From: Roseburia_C sp900315735
GTDB taxonomy: Bacteria; Bacillota; Clostridia; Lachnospirales; Lachnospiraceae
Length of the DNA: 64,000 bases
Direction: 5' to 3' (one strand)
Assembly: GCA_052118425.1 (NCBI GenBank)
Contig: JBQKHF010000014.1
Shown: positions 26,001-35,212 of the stretch, in pieces
How the letters are laid out: every line of letters starts with the position of its first letter
Position numbering within the stretch: the first letter of the stretch is position 1
Program-made: the position numbers and the translations under genes
The notes under the pieces: model-generated
The model's input: only the letters and a program-made list of their open reading frames with translations
Told to the model about the DNA's origin: nothing
The model's database searches: none

Positions 26001-26030
26001 ATAGCGCAGTGCTCGCCAAGTCTGTATGTA
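26001..26030. repeat. Partial copy of the dispersed GTGCTCGCCAA repeat
   Basis: ATAGCGCAGTGCTCGCCAAG then TCTGTATGTA matches the right half of the element at 54790-54819 with three differences. It sits in the gap between abiEi and ilvA, next to terminator-linked repeat C. Confidence 0.55.
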
Positions 26031-26053
26031 CTTTTTCTCCTGAATGCACTTAC

Positions 26054-26098
26054 AGAACCTGTCACTGGCAGTTTCTTACGGATATCTGGCACCAAAAA
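26054..26098. repeat. Terminator-linked repeat, copy C
   Basis: GAACCTGTC-ACT-GGCAGTTTC followed by TTACGGATATCTGGCACC and AAAAAA. The hairpin carries a G-T wobble in place of a C-G pair relative to copies A and B. It abuts the ilvA terminator. Confidence 0.8.
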
Positions 26099-26138
26099 AG
26101 GACATATCTACTTCCAATTTAGGAATTTGATATGTCCT
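26099..26138 (-). terminator. Terminator after ilvA
   Basis: AGGACATATC (26099-26108) pairs with GATATGTCCT (26129-26138). TTTTTT follows on the minus strand and belongs to repeat C. It ends the rnc-smc-ftsY-ilvA transcript. Confidence 0.82.
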
Positions 26139-26157
26139 GTCAATTTCTTATTTCCCC

Positions 26158-27369
26158 TTACAGGCTGGTACGAACCTGTTTTGGTTTATAACCTTCTTTT
26201 TCCAAGGCATTGATAATCTGCTGTTTATGTTCTGCGCCAAAGCACTCTAATGTAATGCGAAGCTCTACTGCTGCAGTACGGTTGGTTGTTACAAACTGGT
26301 TATGCTCCAGCTTGATAACATTTCCCTGCTCTCTTGCGATGGTTCCGGATACTTTACAAAGCTCACCCGGCTTATCCGGAAGCAGTACGGATACGGTAAA
26401 GATTCTGTCACGGAAAATAAGTCCCTGCTGAACTACAGAAGACATGGTAATGACATCCATGTTTCCACCACTTAAGATGGATACGACCCGTTTGTCTTTC
26501 ACGTTCAGATGCTTTAATGCAGCAACGGTAAGTAAGCCGGAGTTCTCTACCACCATCTTGTGGTTTTCTACCATATCAAGGAAAGATACGACCAGTTCAT
26601 CATCACTTACGGTAATGATATCGTCTAAGTTCTTCTGAATGTATGGGAAGATTTTTTCTCCCGGAGTCTTTACTGCGGTACCATCAGCAATGGTATTTAC
26701 TGTCGGAAGTGTTGTAACCTTGCCCTCTTTAAAGGAAGCCTGCATACAATTTGCGCCAGCCGGCTCTACACCGATTACTTTAATCTTTGGATTCAGTAAT
26801 TTTGCAAGAGTAGAAACACCGGTTGCCAGTCCGCCTCCTCCGATTGGTACTAAGATATACTCCACCAGTGGAAGTTCCTTGAAGATTTCCATAGCAATGG
26901 TTCCCTGACCGGTTGCAACGGTTAAATCATCGAAAGGATGGATAAAGGTATATCCATGCTTCTCTGCCAGTTCATATGCATGTGCACATGCTTCATCATA
27001 AACATCTCCGTAAAGGACTACATCAGCGCCATAGCTCTTGGTACGGTTTACTTTAATCAATGGTGTTGTGGTTGGCATTACAATGGTTGCTTTACAGCCA
27101 TAGCATTTTGCTGCATAAGCAACACCCTGTGCATGGTTTCCAGCAGAAGCAGTAATCAGTCCACGTTTTCTTTCCTCTTCGGACAAAGTGCTGATTTTGT
27201 AATATGCACCACGTACTTTATATGCTCCGGTAAACTGCATATTTTCCGGTTTCAGATATACTTTATTACCGGTCTGCTCGCTTAAATAATTGCTATAGAT
27301 TAATTTGGTCTCTAAGGTTACTTCTTTTACTTTTTCACTTGCTTCTTCAAACTTATCTAATGTTAACAT
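26158..27369 (-). CDS. ilvA: Threonine ammonia-lyase with ACT domain
   Basis: A 403-residue PLP enzyme that converts threonine to 2-oxobutanoate, the first step to isoleucine. The PLP lysine is in FTGAYKVRGAYYK (about 46-58), SAGNHAQGVAYAAK (about 75-88) binds phosphate, and GGGGLA (about 177-182) holds the cofactor. A C-terminal ACT-like domain of about 75 residues (FTVSVLLPDKPGELCKVSG) is typical of the shorter, 400-residue form. Its ATG overlaps the ftsY stop by 7 nt, so it is cotranscribed with ftsY, an unusual partner. Confidence 0.95.
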   Translation of the reverse strand: MLTLDKFEEASEKVKEVTLETKLIYSNYLSEQTGNKVYLKPENMQFTGAYKVRGAYYKISTLSEEERKRGLITASAGNHAQGVAYAAKCYGCKATIVMPTTTPLIKVNRTKSYGADVVLYGDVYDEACAHAYELAEKHGYTFIHPFDDLTVATGQGTIAMEIFKELPLVEYILVPIGGGGLATGVSTLAKLLNPKIKVIGVEPAGANCMQASFKEGKVTTLPTVNTIADGTAVKTPGEKIFPYIQKNLDDIITVSDDELVVSFLDMVENHKMVVENSGLLTVAALKHLNVKDKRVVSILSGGNMDVITMSSVVQQGLIFRDRIFTVSVLLPDKPGELCKVSGTIAREQGNVIKLEHNQFVTTNRTAAVELRITLECFGAEHKQQIINALEKEGYKPKQVRTSL

Positions 27370-28334
27370 TCTGCCTCTCTTTCTTCTACCGAATCTTCCT
27401 TTACATCAAACAATGCATTTACAAACTGCTCAGAATCAAATTTCTGTAAATCATCTATGGTCTCACCGACACCGATATATTTTACCGGAATGCCAAGCTC
27501 TGACTGAATGGCAACTGCGATACCACCTTTTGCAGTTCCGTCCATTTTCGTTAAAATAATTCCGGTAATGTCTGCTACTTCTGCAAACTGCCTTGCCTGT
27601 GCCAGCGCGTTCTGTCCGGTTGTAGCATCCAATACCACCAGTGTCTCGCGGTATGCATCGGAATACTCCTTTTCCAGAATACGGTTGATTTTACGAAGTT
27701 CTTCCATCAGGTTTTTCTTGTTATGAAGCCGTCCTGCAGTATCGCACAAAAGGACATCTGCCTTTCTTGCTTTTGCGGCTGCTACTGCATCATATACAAC
27801 AGAACCCGGGTCTGCACCCTCCTGACCGCCAATCATATCTACTCCGGCACGGTTTGCCCATTCCTTTAACTGGTCTCCTGCGGCCGCACGGAAGGTATCT
27901 GCTGCTGCTAATACCACACGTTTGCCCTGACTTTTTAATTTACCTGCCAGCTTACCAACAGAGGTTGTCTTTCCGACTCCGTTTACACCGATGACTAAAA
28001 CGACGGACTTCTCTTCCTCGAAGCGGTATGCAGTCTCGCCTACATCCATCTGCTCTTTGATACTCTGAATCAGAAGCTCCTTGCAATCTGCCGGCTCTTT
28101 GATTTTTTCCTCTTTGACACGTTCCTTTAACTTGTCCAAAATTGCCTCTGTGGCATGTACGCCAAGGTCTCCCATAATCAGAATCTCTTCGATTTCTTCA
28201 TAGAAATCATCATCAATATGTGAGAATCCATGAAATACGGAATCAATCCCGGATACAATATTGTCTCTTGTCTTGGTTAATCCTGATACAAGGCGGGCAA
28301 AAAAGCCTTTTTTCTCTTTCTTTTCTTCTTCCAT
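27363..28334 (-). CDS. ftsY: Signal recognition particle receptor FtsY
   Basis: A 323-residue SRP-receptor GTPase that docks ribosome-nascent-chain complexes at the membrane. A short basic/acidic start (MEEEKKEKKGFFARLV) leads into the helical N-domain and the G-domain with GVNGVGKTTSVGKLA (G1), DTFRAAAGDQLKEWA, DTAGRLHNKKNLM (G3) and TKMDGTAKGG (G4). The long acidic A-domain of E. coli is absent, as in other Firmicutes. ATG 28334 was chosen by homology; an ATG 8 codons upstream is possible, both with weak SDs. It lies between smc and ilvA. Confidence 0.97.
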   Translation of the reverse strand: MEEEKKEKKGFFARLVSGLTKTRDNIVSGIDSVFHGFSHIDDDFYEEIEEILIMGDLGVHATEAILDKLKERVKEEKIKEPADCKELLIQSIKEQMDVGETAYRFEEEKSVVLVIGVNGVGKTTSVGKLAGKLKSQGKRVVLAAADTFRAAAGDQLKEWANRAGVDMIGGQEGADPGSVVYDAVAAAKARKADVLLCDTAGRLHNKKNLMEELRKINRILEKEYSDAYRETLVVLDATTGQNALAQARQFAEVADITGIILTKMDGTAKGGIAVAIQSELGIPVKYIGVGETIDDLQKFDSEQFVNALFDVKEDSVEEREAEC

Positions 28335-28363
28335 CTTGTCACTTCTTTCTCTGTTCATTTCTC

Positions 28364-31300
28364 TTATTTATCTAAATCTTCTTCAATCAGGTTTACACTT
28401 ACCAGTGTGGATACACCCTTCTCCTGCATGGTAATTCCGTACAAGCGGTCGGCTGCTGCCATGGTTCCTCTTCGGTGCGTAATGATAATAAACTGCGTAT
28501 TCTTCGTTAATTTATGCAGATATTTTGCAAAACGTCCTACGTTAGAATCGTCTAACGCTGCCTCAATCTCGTCTAAGAGACAGAATGGGGATGGCTTTAA
28601 GTTCTGAATTGCAAATAACAGTGCAATGGCTGTCAATGATTTTTCTCCACCGGATAACTGCATCATGTTCTGCAGTTTCTTTCCAGGTGGCTGTGCAATG
28701 ATACGGATGCCACACTCTAAGATGTCCTCATCCTCGACTAACTCTAAAGTTCCTTTACCACCACCAAAAAGGTCCTTAAACGCCTTATCAAATTCATGCT
28801 GAATCTCTGCAAATTTCTCTGTAAACTGCTTACGCATTCCGGTATCCAAATCTTCGATAATACCAATCAAGGTCTGCTCTGCTTCTACCAGATCATCATG
28901 CTGTGTCTTTAAGAATGTATAACGCTCACTGATTTCCTTATATTCTTCAATGGCATTAACATTGACATCACCTAATTTTCGGATATCATCCTTGATACCG
29001 TAAATCTGTTTCTTAAGTTCCGGTAAATCCTGGTATTCTTCATTGCGAAGCAGCAATGCATTATGCGGAGTCAGTTCATATTCCTCCCACATATAATTGG
29101 TCTGGTATTCGCCGGCCTCCTCTAACTTCTCTCTCTGGCTGTTCAGTCGGAAAATCTCTTTATCAAGATTTGCAATCCGTTTGGAAATCTCTTCTCTTCG
29201 TTCAAAGAATCCCTTATACTCTGCTGACATCTGTTCTTTTGCAGCAATGCTCTCAGAAAGCTTCTGATTCAATGCCACATAATTCTCATCCGATGCAAGA
29301 ATAGTCTTTCGGATGGCTTCAATGTCTGCCTCATGACGCTTTGCATCTTCTTTGGATTCTGCTGACTGGTTCTTTAAAGATTCCTGATTCTTGTATACAC
29401 GCTCTAACTCTTCTTCCACACGGTCTAAGTTTTCCTGTATGAATTCCTGTTTCTGCGTGAATCCGGCTTCCTCTAACTGAACCTTGGATACAGCTTCGGT
29501 AGCAGCCTCTTCTAACTTCATCTGCTCTTCTAAGATTGCCTGGAACTGCTCTGCCTGGGCTTTGATTTCTTCTTCCCGTACTTCCGCTTCTTTGATTTCC
29601 TCTTCTGTACGTTCCTTGCCCTTTTTAATATCTGTTAACTGGTCTTCAATATCCTGGCTCTCATTCTTTAAGCCCTCGAATACGCTTTCGCTCTCGTTCT
29701 TCTGCTGCAACGTACGGTCTACATTCATTTTAGCTGTATTCTGCTGTAAATACTGCTCCTGTAAATCGGTTCGTACCTTTTCCATATCCTGCATGGCAAG
29801 TTCCTGTGCGGTACGAATTTCTTCACTCCGCTCCTTGCAGGATGCAATGGTTTTCTTCATCTCTTCCAGTCTCTTCGTCAAATCGTCAATTTCACGTTTT
29901 CTTCCCAGAAGATTTCCGGTATTCTTAAATGCACCACCGGCAATGGAACCACCCGGGCTTAAATACTCGCCCTCTAAGGTTACCATATGTAAGGAATAAT
30001 GGCTTTTCTTTGCCAGTGCCAATGCATGGTCAATGGTATCCATAACAAAGACTCTTCCCAGAAGATAGGACATTACACCGTCAAATTTTGCATCGTGTTT
30101 TACCAGTGTATCTGCTTTTCCAATTACGCCTTCTTCTTTTAAGAATACATCCTGCTTGCTGTTATCCTTACCGGTAACACTGGTCAGTGGCAGAAAAGTT
30201 GCACGTCCCAGACGATTCTGCTTCAGATAAGCAATCATCTTCTTTGCAGTCTGTTCGTCTTTCGTAACAATGTTCTGGATATTTCCACTAAGTGCTACCT
30301 CAATGGCTGTCTCGTACTTCTTGTCTACCTGAATGAGATCTGCAACAACACCAAGGATTCCGCCTTCTTTATCTTTCTGCTCCATTACCTTACGGATACT
30401 GTTTCCATAGCCTTCATAACGCTCTGCAATATTCTTTAAGGTCTCAAGACGGGACTCTCCCTTATTATAATCAATAGTTGCCTTTTCTAAAGCATTCCGG
30501 TTTTCTGCAGTTTTCTTACGCCAGCTTTGAATTAAGTCTGCGGTCTCTTTTTCTTTCGCTTTTAATGCTTCAATCTCACGATTTACTTCCGCTAACTTGT
30601 CCTGATATTCTGACAATACACTCTGTAAATCTGCTTCTTCACTTTTACGCTTTAAGAGACGCTGGTTCAACTGGGCTTTGCGGATATTTACCTGCTCTGC
30701 CATGGTATCGAATTTCTGTAATTTTGCTTTTGTGGAAGCTTTATTATTCAGAATCTCGATAATCTCATTCTTGCCTTCTTCGATTCCCTGTGTACAGCGG
30801 GCAATTTCCTTCTGAATCTTTTCCAATTCATCAGAAGCTGCCTTCTTGCGTGCTTCAATCTCTGCTACCTGGCTGTCAATCTCTTGCTTCTGTGCAAGAT
30901 AATGCTCCTGCTGTTCTTTTCTTTCTTTCCGGTCACTTTCTAACTGCTCCAAACGTGCTTTTAAACTGTCATCTGTCATCTGCGCAGCTTTAATCTGCTC
31001 ATTTAATACATTTATCTGACCTTCCAGTTTTCCCTTCATGACATTGGTATTGCTGAGTTCTTCGCGGATTTCTGTGATTCTGGCATCCATTTCTTCCATG
31101 TCCTGCTCTTTTTTCTCATACTCCGCTTTGATATTCTCGTATGCCTCATTGTCTTCTTTTAACTGGGTATCTGCAATTTTGAATTTTTCTTCTACTTCTT
31201 TGGTCTGATTCTCAATCCGCTCCATCTCTAAAAGGAACATGTTGACATCTAAGGTCTTTAACTCTTCCTTTTTCTTAAGATAGATTCTCGCGGTCTCAGA

Positions 31301-31924
31301 CTGTTTCTCCAACGGTCCTACCTGACGTTCCAACTCTGCTAAAATGTCATTGACACGTACCAGGTTCTCCCGTTCACTCTCTAATTTCTTCTGAGCGGTT
31401 ACTTTTCTTCTCTTATACTTTACAATTCCTGCCGCTTCGTCGAAAAGTTCTCTTCTTTCCTCCGGCTTACCGCTTAAGATTCGCTCAATCTGACCCTGTC
31501 CGATAATAGAATAACCCTCTTTACCGATACCGGTATCATAAAAAAGCTCGCTTACATCCTTCAGACGGCATGGATTGCCATTGATAAGATATTCACTTTC
31601 TCCGGAACGGTATACTCTTCGGGCTACCGTTACTTCTGAATAATCTACTGCAAGCTGATGGTCTGCATTGTCTAATGTAATTGCAACATATGCATAACTT
31701 AATGGCTTACGATTCTCTGTTCCTGCAAAAATAACATCCTGCATGCTTGTGCCACGTAGCTGCTTGGCACTCTGTTCTCCCAATACCCAGCGCACTGCGT
31801 CCGCAACATTACTTTTTCCACTACCGTTTGGCCCCACAATGCCTGTGATTCCGTTGTGAAAATCAAATACAATTTTATTTGCAAATGATTTAAAACCGTG
31901 AATTTCAATACTTTTGAGATACAT
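28364..31924 (-). CDS. smc: Chromosome segregation protein SMC
   Basis: An 1186-residue condensin ATPase that compacts and separates chromosomes. It has an N-terminal Walker A GPNGSGKSNVADAV (about 32-45), two long coiled coils (about 170-500 and 670-1000), a hinge (about 510-660: GGILGVVADLIQVDKKYE, GRATFLPL, GGSIAGGAF), and a C-terminal head with the ABC signature LSGGEKSLTAIALLF and Walker B FCLLDEIEAALDD. Length is normal. It lies 12 bp behind rnc, the order seen in many Firmicutes. Confidence 0.98.
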   Translation of the reverse strand: MYLKSIEIHGFKSFANKIVFDFHNGITGIVGPNGSGKSNVADAVRWVLGEQSAKQLRGTSMQDVIFAGTENRKPLSYAYVAITLDNADHQLAVDYSEVTVARRVYRSGESEYLINGNPCRLKDVSELFYDTGIGKEGYSIIGQGQIERILSGKPEERRELFDEAAGIVKYKRRKVTAQKKLESERENLVRVNDILAELERQVGPLEKQSETARIYLKKKEELKTLDVNMFLLEMERIENQTKEVEEKFKIADTQLKEDNEAYENIKAEYEKKEQDMEEMDARITEIREELSNTNVMKGKLEGQINVLNEQIKAAQMTDDSLKARLEQLESDRKERKEQQEHYLAQKQEIDSQVAEIEARKKAASDELEKIQKEIARCTQGIEEGKNEIIEILNNKASTKAKLQKFDTMAEQVNIRKAQLNQRLLKRKSEEADLQSVLSEYQDKLAEVNREIEALKAKEKETADLIQSWRKKTAENRNALEKATIDYNKGESRLETLKNIAERYEGYGNSIRKVMEQKDKEGGILGVVADLIQVDKKYETAIEVALSGNIQNIVTKDEQTAKKMIAYLKQNRLGRATFLPLTSVTGKDNSKQDVFLKEEGVIGKADTLVKHDAKFDGVMSYLLGRVFVMDTIDHALALAKKSHYSLHMVTLEGEYLSPGGSIAGGAFKNTGNLLGRKREIDDLTKRLEEMKKTIASCKERSEEIRTAQELAMQDMEKVRTDLQEQYLQQNTAKMNVDRTLQQKNESESVFEGLKNESQDIEDQLTDIKKGKERTEEEIKEAEVREEEIKAQAEQFQAILEEQMKLEEAATEAVSKVQLEEAGFTQKQEFIQENLDRVEEELERVYKNQESLKNQSAESKEDAKRHEADIEAIRKTILASDENYVALNQKLSESIAAKEQMSAEYKGFFERREEISKRIANLDKEIFRLNSQREKLEEAGEYQTNYMWEEYELTPHNALLLRNEEYQDLPELKKQIYGIKDDIRKLGDVNVNAIEEYKEISERYTFLKTQHDDLVEAEQTLIGIIEDLDTGMRKQFTEKFAEIQHEFDKAFKDLFGGGKGTLELVEDEDILECGIRIIAQPPGKKLQNMMQLSGGEKSLTAIALLFAIQNLKPSPFCLLDEIEAALDDSNVGRFAKYLHKLTKNTQFIIITHRRGTMAAADRLYGITMQEKGVSTLVSVNLIEEDLDK

Positions 31925-31936
31925 AACTTCCTCCGT

Positions 31937-32635
31937 TTAAGAGCGCTTATTCTCCTGCTGTTTCAGCTTAAGCAGCGCCTGATATGCAGCTTCCTGTTCC
32001 GCTGCTTTCTTTGTATGTCCCATTCCCTCTCCAATGGACTTCTCTCCGATTCTGGCTTCTACCACAAACCGTTTATCATGATCCGGTCCTTCTTCCCGAA
32101 TCAACTGATAATTCAGTTCTTCACTATATCCTGCCTGTACTACCTCCTGCAGGATAGTCTTGCTATCATAAAAGAGCTGTTTGTGCTCAATGTCTGTCAG
32201 AATGTATTTTAACACAAACTCTTTTGCATTAGCAAAACCACCATCCAGAAAAATTGCTCCTATTACTGCTTCCAATGCATCGGAAAGAATAGATTTCCGA
32301 TTTCTTCCACCGGTTAAATCCTCTCCTTTTCCAAGATACAGATATTTTCCCAAATCAATTGCTCTGGTGCAAAACGCCAGTGTCGGCTCACACACGAGAC
32401 TTGCCCGAAGCTTGGTCAGTTCTCCTTCCGAATAATCCGGATATTTCTGATATAAGAATTCACTGGATGTAACCTCAAGCACTGCATCGCCTAAGAATTC
32501 CAGCCGCTCATTATCTGAGTGCTTCTTCATATGTCTTTCATTGGCATAGGAACTATGGGTTAATGCCTGTCTTAATAATCCCTGATTGTTGAAATGATAT
32601 CCTATCACTTCTTCAAATTCATGTAATCTGCTCAC
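31937..32635 (-). CDS. rnc: Ribonuclease III
   Basis: A 232-residue double-strand-specific RNase that matures rRNA and cuts structured mRNAs. The catalytic signature NERLEFLGDAVLE (about 42-54) and the second acidic site DALEAVIGAIFLD (about 118-130) are intact. The C-terminal dsRNA-binding domain (about 158-226) ends GMGHTKKAAEQEAAYQALL. It starts a transcript rnc-smc-ftsY-ilvA. The long hairpin elements in this window would be natural RNase III substrates if transcribed. Confidence 0.97.
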   Translation of the reverse strand: MSRLHEFEEVIGYHFNNQGLLRQALTHSSYANERHMKKHSDNERLEFLGDAVLEVTSSEFLYQKYPDYSEGELTKLRASLVCEPTLAFCTRAIDLGKYLYLGKGEDLTGGRNRKSILSDALEAVIGAIFLDGGFANAKEFVLKYILTDIEHKQLFYDSKTILQEVVQAGYSEELNYQLIREEGPDHDKRFVVEARIGEKSIGEGMGHTKKAAEQEAAYQALLKLKQQENKRS

Positions 32636-32670
32636 TGTTTTCTCCTTCTAACTGTCGGTGCCGCCCGCAA

Positions 32671-32693
32671 ACTACGAGAAACACGCTTTGCAA
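32671..32693. repeat. Dispersed repeat, CGAGAAACACGCTTTG family (copy 2)
   Basis: ACTACGAGAAACACGCTTTG followed by CAA matches the sequence at 54757-54777 and, more loosely, 3961-3980. It lies in a GC-rich stretch between acpP and rnc that also holds the hairpin GAATGTGCC-TT-GGCACATTC (about 32724-32743). Confidence 0.6.
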
Positions 32694-32808
32694 GCCGCCT
32701 GCGAACTACCCGCGGAACAAAGAATGTGCCTTGGCACATTCTCGCGCCTGCGGCGGTCGCTTGCGACATCTACCTTATACGCCGCAGTGCGCATCCTCGC
32801 GGAGCGTT

Positions 32809-32846
32809 TTTTACTTTACAGGAAAGCAATTTCCTGTAAAGTAAAA
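32809..32846. repeat. Perfect 17-bp hairpin with GCAA loop
   Basis: TTTTACTTTACAGGAAA (32809-32825) pairs exactly with 32830-32846 around a 4-nt loop. It lies next to the acpP terminator. Its T-tract is on neither strand directly, so it is not a standard terminator by itself. Confidence 0.7.
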
Positions 32847-32870
32847 AGAGTCCGGCATGCCGGACTCTTT
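32845..32870 (-). terminator. Terminator of plsX-acpP
   Basis: A perfect palindrome with arms AAAGAGTCCGGCA and TGCCGGACTCTTT. On the minus strand CTTTTTAC follows. It lies about 45 bp past the acpP stop and separates that operon from rnc. Confidence 0.82.
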
Positions 32871-32912
32871 CGCACAATATGCTTCCTTTGAAGAATACTA
32901 TCTATTCTGCTT

Positions 32913-33143
32913 TTAGTTCAGCGCACTCTTTATCTGCTCTACCGCATCGCCTACAGTAACAATTTTCTCTGCTTCTTCATTTGGAATCTCAATATCAAAT
33001 TCTTCCTCCAGACCCATGATAATCTGGAAAACATCCAATGAATCTGCGCCAAGGTCATCTACAAAAGTAGTTTCCATACTAATTTCTTCTTCGTCCACAT
33101 TCAGGACTTCTGCAATAATTTTTTTCAGTTTTTCAAATTCCAT
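32913..33143 (-). CDS. acpP: Acyl carrier protein
   Basis: A 76-residue acidic four-helix protein that carries growing fatty acyl chains on a phosphopantetheine arm. The arm attaches to the serine of the DSL motif in DDLGADSLDVFQ (Ser about 36). Length and composition are typical. It lies 13 bp after plsX, the usual partner, and before a terminator. Confidence 0.97.
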   Translation of the reverse strand: MEFEKLKKIIAEVLNVDEEEISMETTFVDDLGADSLDVFQIIMGLEEEFDIEIPNEEAEKIVTVGDAVEQIKSALN

Positions 33144-33156
33144 AATCTTTTCCTTT

Positions 33157-34176
33157 CTATTCTTCTGTTTCAGAAATTACTATATTTTTTTTGATTTTAT
33201 TATTGATATCCTGTTCTTTAAATGTAACACACTGAATGATGGAATTCTTTACTTCCTTTGCCTTGGAACTTCCATGTGTCTTAACTACCAGTCCGTTCAG
33301 TCCAAGCAACGGTGCTCCGCCATACTGGGATGCATCAAAAGATTTTAATGTCTTCTTCAGTGCCGGTAATGCCAATGCTGCACCAATCTTACTCTTTAAG
33401 CTGCTGAGCATTCCCTGTTTTACTACACTAATCAGGGTACTGGAAAGTCCCTCATAAAGTTTTAAGATTACATTTCCTACAAATGCTTCACAGACAATGA
33501 CATCTGCTCCGCCATGCGGTATCTCTCTTGCTTCAATACTTCCCACAAAATTGATATCCTTACACTCTTTTAATAAAGGATACGTTTCCTTTACTAGTGC
33601 ATTTCCTTTTTCTTCTTCTGCTCCGATATTTACAATTGCAACTCTCGGGTTCTTAATTCCCACAACATTTTCCATATAAATGGAACCCATCTTGGCAAAC
33701 TGTACCAGATGTGAAGAACGTGCATCTACATTTGCTCCGCAATCAATAAGTAAGGATACTCCTGTCTCTGTCGGAATCAGCGGTGCTAAAGGCGGACGCT
33801 CGATACCTCGGATTCTTCCTACAATCACCTGTCCACCAACCAATATGGCTCCGGAGCTTCCTGCTGATACAAATGCATCTGCTTCCTTCTGTTTTACCAT
33901 ATTCATTCCAACTACAATCGATGAATCTTTTTTCTTACGAATTGCATTTACCGGATGTTCCGCAGTCTCAATTACTTCTGTTGCATTTCTAATTTCAATC
34001 TGGTCTTTTGCATAAGTATACTTTGCCAGTTCCTCAGCAATCACCTCCTGCTGTCCAACCAGTACAACCTGTATATCACTGCGTGTATTTACTGCCTCGA
34101 TGGCACCTTTTACAATTTCGCCCGGCGCGTTGTCGCCTCCCATTGCATCAACTGCCACTCTTATGACTTCCTGCAT
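33157..34176 (-). CDS. plsX: Phosphate acyltransferase PlsX
   Basis: A 339-residue enzyme that makes acyl-phosphate from acyl-ACP for phospholipid synthesis. VAVDAMGGDNAPGEIVKG at the N-terminus, SAGSSGAILVGG (about 107) and GGADVIVCEAFVGNV (about 222) are diagnostic. ATG 34176 was chosen because AGGAGG lies 7 nt upstream; the ATG two codons earlier is 1 nt from the SD. It precedes acpP, which supplies its substrate carrier. Confidence 0.97.
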   Translation of the reverse strand: MQEVIRVAVDAMGGDNAPGEIVKGAIEAVNTRSDIQVVLVGQQEVIAEELAKYTYAKDQIEIRNATEVIETAEHPVNAIRKKKDSSIVVGMNMVKQKEADAFVSAGSSGAILVGGQVIVGRIRGIERPPLAPLIPTETGVSLLIDCGANVDARSSHLVQFAKMGSIYMENVVGIKNPRVAIVNIGAEEEKGNALVKETYPLLKECKDINFVGSIEAREIPHGGADVIVCEAFVGNVILKLYEGLSSTLISVVKQGMLSSLKSKIGAALALPALKKTLKSFDASQYGGAPLLGLNGLVVKTHGSSKAKEVKNSIIQCVTFKEQDINNKIKKNIVISETEE

Positions 34177-34257
34177 ATACATTCCTCCTGTAAATCTGCC
34201 ATCACATTAAGCCTATATTGAAATATACTATAACTTTCCATAGAAATCAACAGAAAA

Positions 34258-34911
34258 CTAATTGAAATATTCCCGGTTTCGCTCCTCTTCTTTGGCAATG
34301 TCCTCTTCTGACATATAACGCAGGAAAATCTTTTCCATAATAGCATTCTGAATTGCAATAAATGCTGCCGGTGCAAAGATTAATAAAAATGGAATCAGAT
34401 ATACTAAAAATGCAATAACCAAAAGAATTATCATCATAAGAATGGTCTTTGGCAGATGTGCGAATGACATCAATACTGCATTCTTTACAATTGCTTTATT
34501 GGTATTTTCAAAACGTGCAATGTTTGGATATACATATAACCAGATTGCGATTTCAAATATCAGCATAACAACGAAAATCACAAATGCTTTGCCCCATGCA
34601 GCTCCGGCTTTCATAAACTGGAACATAATAAACCAGTCTGCTCCCATAATAAGACCAATCAATAAGAAAATCAGCCAGATTACGGTTGCCTGTTTAAAAT
34701 TGGAGCGGAATGATGACCAGAACTCTTTCCAGATATATCCTCTGCCGTGGCGGATTACTTTATTCACTGCATAATAAAGTGCCGTACAGGATGCCCCGAT
34801 AGTAAAAATCGGAATACATGCCATAAACCAGATTAAACTCAGACAGAATATATTAATTACTTTATCGAATGCACTAAAGAACTTATTATTATAATTAAAA
34901 ATATTGCTCAT
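34258..34911 (-). CDS. YesL-like (DUF624) membrane protein
   Basis: A 217-residue protein with about five to six hydrophobic helices (about 17-45, 72-95, 107-130, 152-180). The N-terminal FNYNNKFFSAFDKVINIFCLS and TIGASCTALYYAV.K are typical of the YesL/DUF624 family. These proteins often accompany carbohydrate-uptake genes, but the function is unknown and here it stands between rpmF and plsX. ATG 34911 follows AAAAGGAGAAGGT. An 80-bp gap separates it from plsX. Confidence 0.82.
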   Translation of the reverse strand: MSNIFNYNNKFFSAFDKVINIFCLSLIWFMACIPIFTIGASCTALYYAVNKVIRHGRGYIWKEFWSSFRSNFKQATVIWLIFLLIGLIMGADWFIMFQFMKAGAAWGKAFVIFVVMLIFEIAIWLYVYPNIARFENTNKAIVKNAVLMSFAHLPKTILMMIILLVIAFLVYLIPFLLIFAPAAFIAIQNAIMEKIFLRYMSEEDIAKEEERNREYFN

Positions 34912-35028
34912 ACCTTCTCCTTTTCTATGAATAGGCATTCACAAAACCTGAATCGTTCTGCAAATGCCTATCTTTTTCATAAAGTAAAAAGGGAGTGTTT
35001 TTACAAACACTCCCGGGTCACTTCTTAA

Positions 35029-35208
35029 TTAGTCCTGAGGAATAATTTCTTTCTTGTTGTATGAACCGCAGTTCTTACATACTCTGTGAGGCATCATCAA
35101 AGCGCCGCACTTACTGCATTTTACTAAACTTGGAGCAGTCATTTTCCAGTTTGCTCTTCTTTTATCTCTTCTTCCTTTGGAAGATTTGTTCTTTGGACAA
35201 ATTGACAT
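35029..35208 (-). CDS. rpmF: 50S ribosomal protein L32
   Basis: A 59-residue ribosomal protein with the zinc-binding form of L32: CSKCGAL (about 31-37) and CKNCGSYN (about 44-51), after MSICPKNKSSKGRRDKRRAN. ATG 35208 was chosen because GGAGG lies about 9 nt upstream and it gives the normal length; the frame stays open upstream into DUF177 but that part is not L32. It follows the DUF177 gene by 4 bp, the conserved order. Confidence 0.97.
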   Translation of the reverse strand: MSICPKNKSSKGRRDKRRANWKMTAPSLVKCSKCGALMMPHRVCKNCGSYNKKEIIPQD

Positions 35209-35212
35209 CTGG

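Noticed and set aside
24413..26138. Genomic island around AbiE
   Set aside because: No integrase, tRNA gene, flanking direct repeats or clear change in base use found at the edges.
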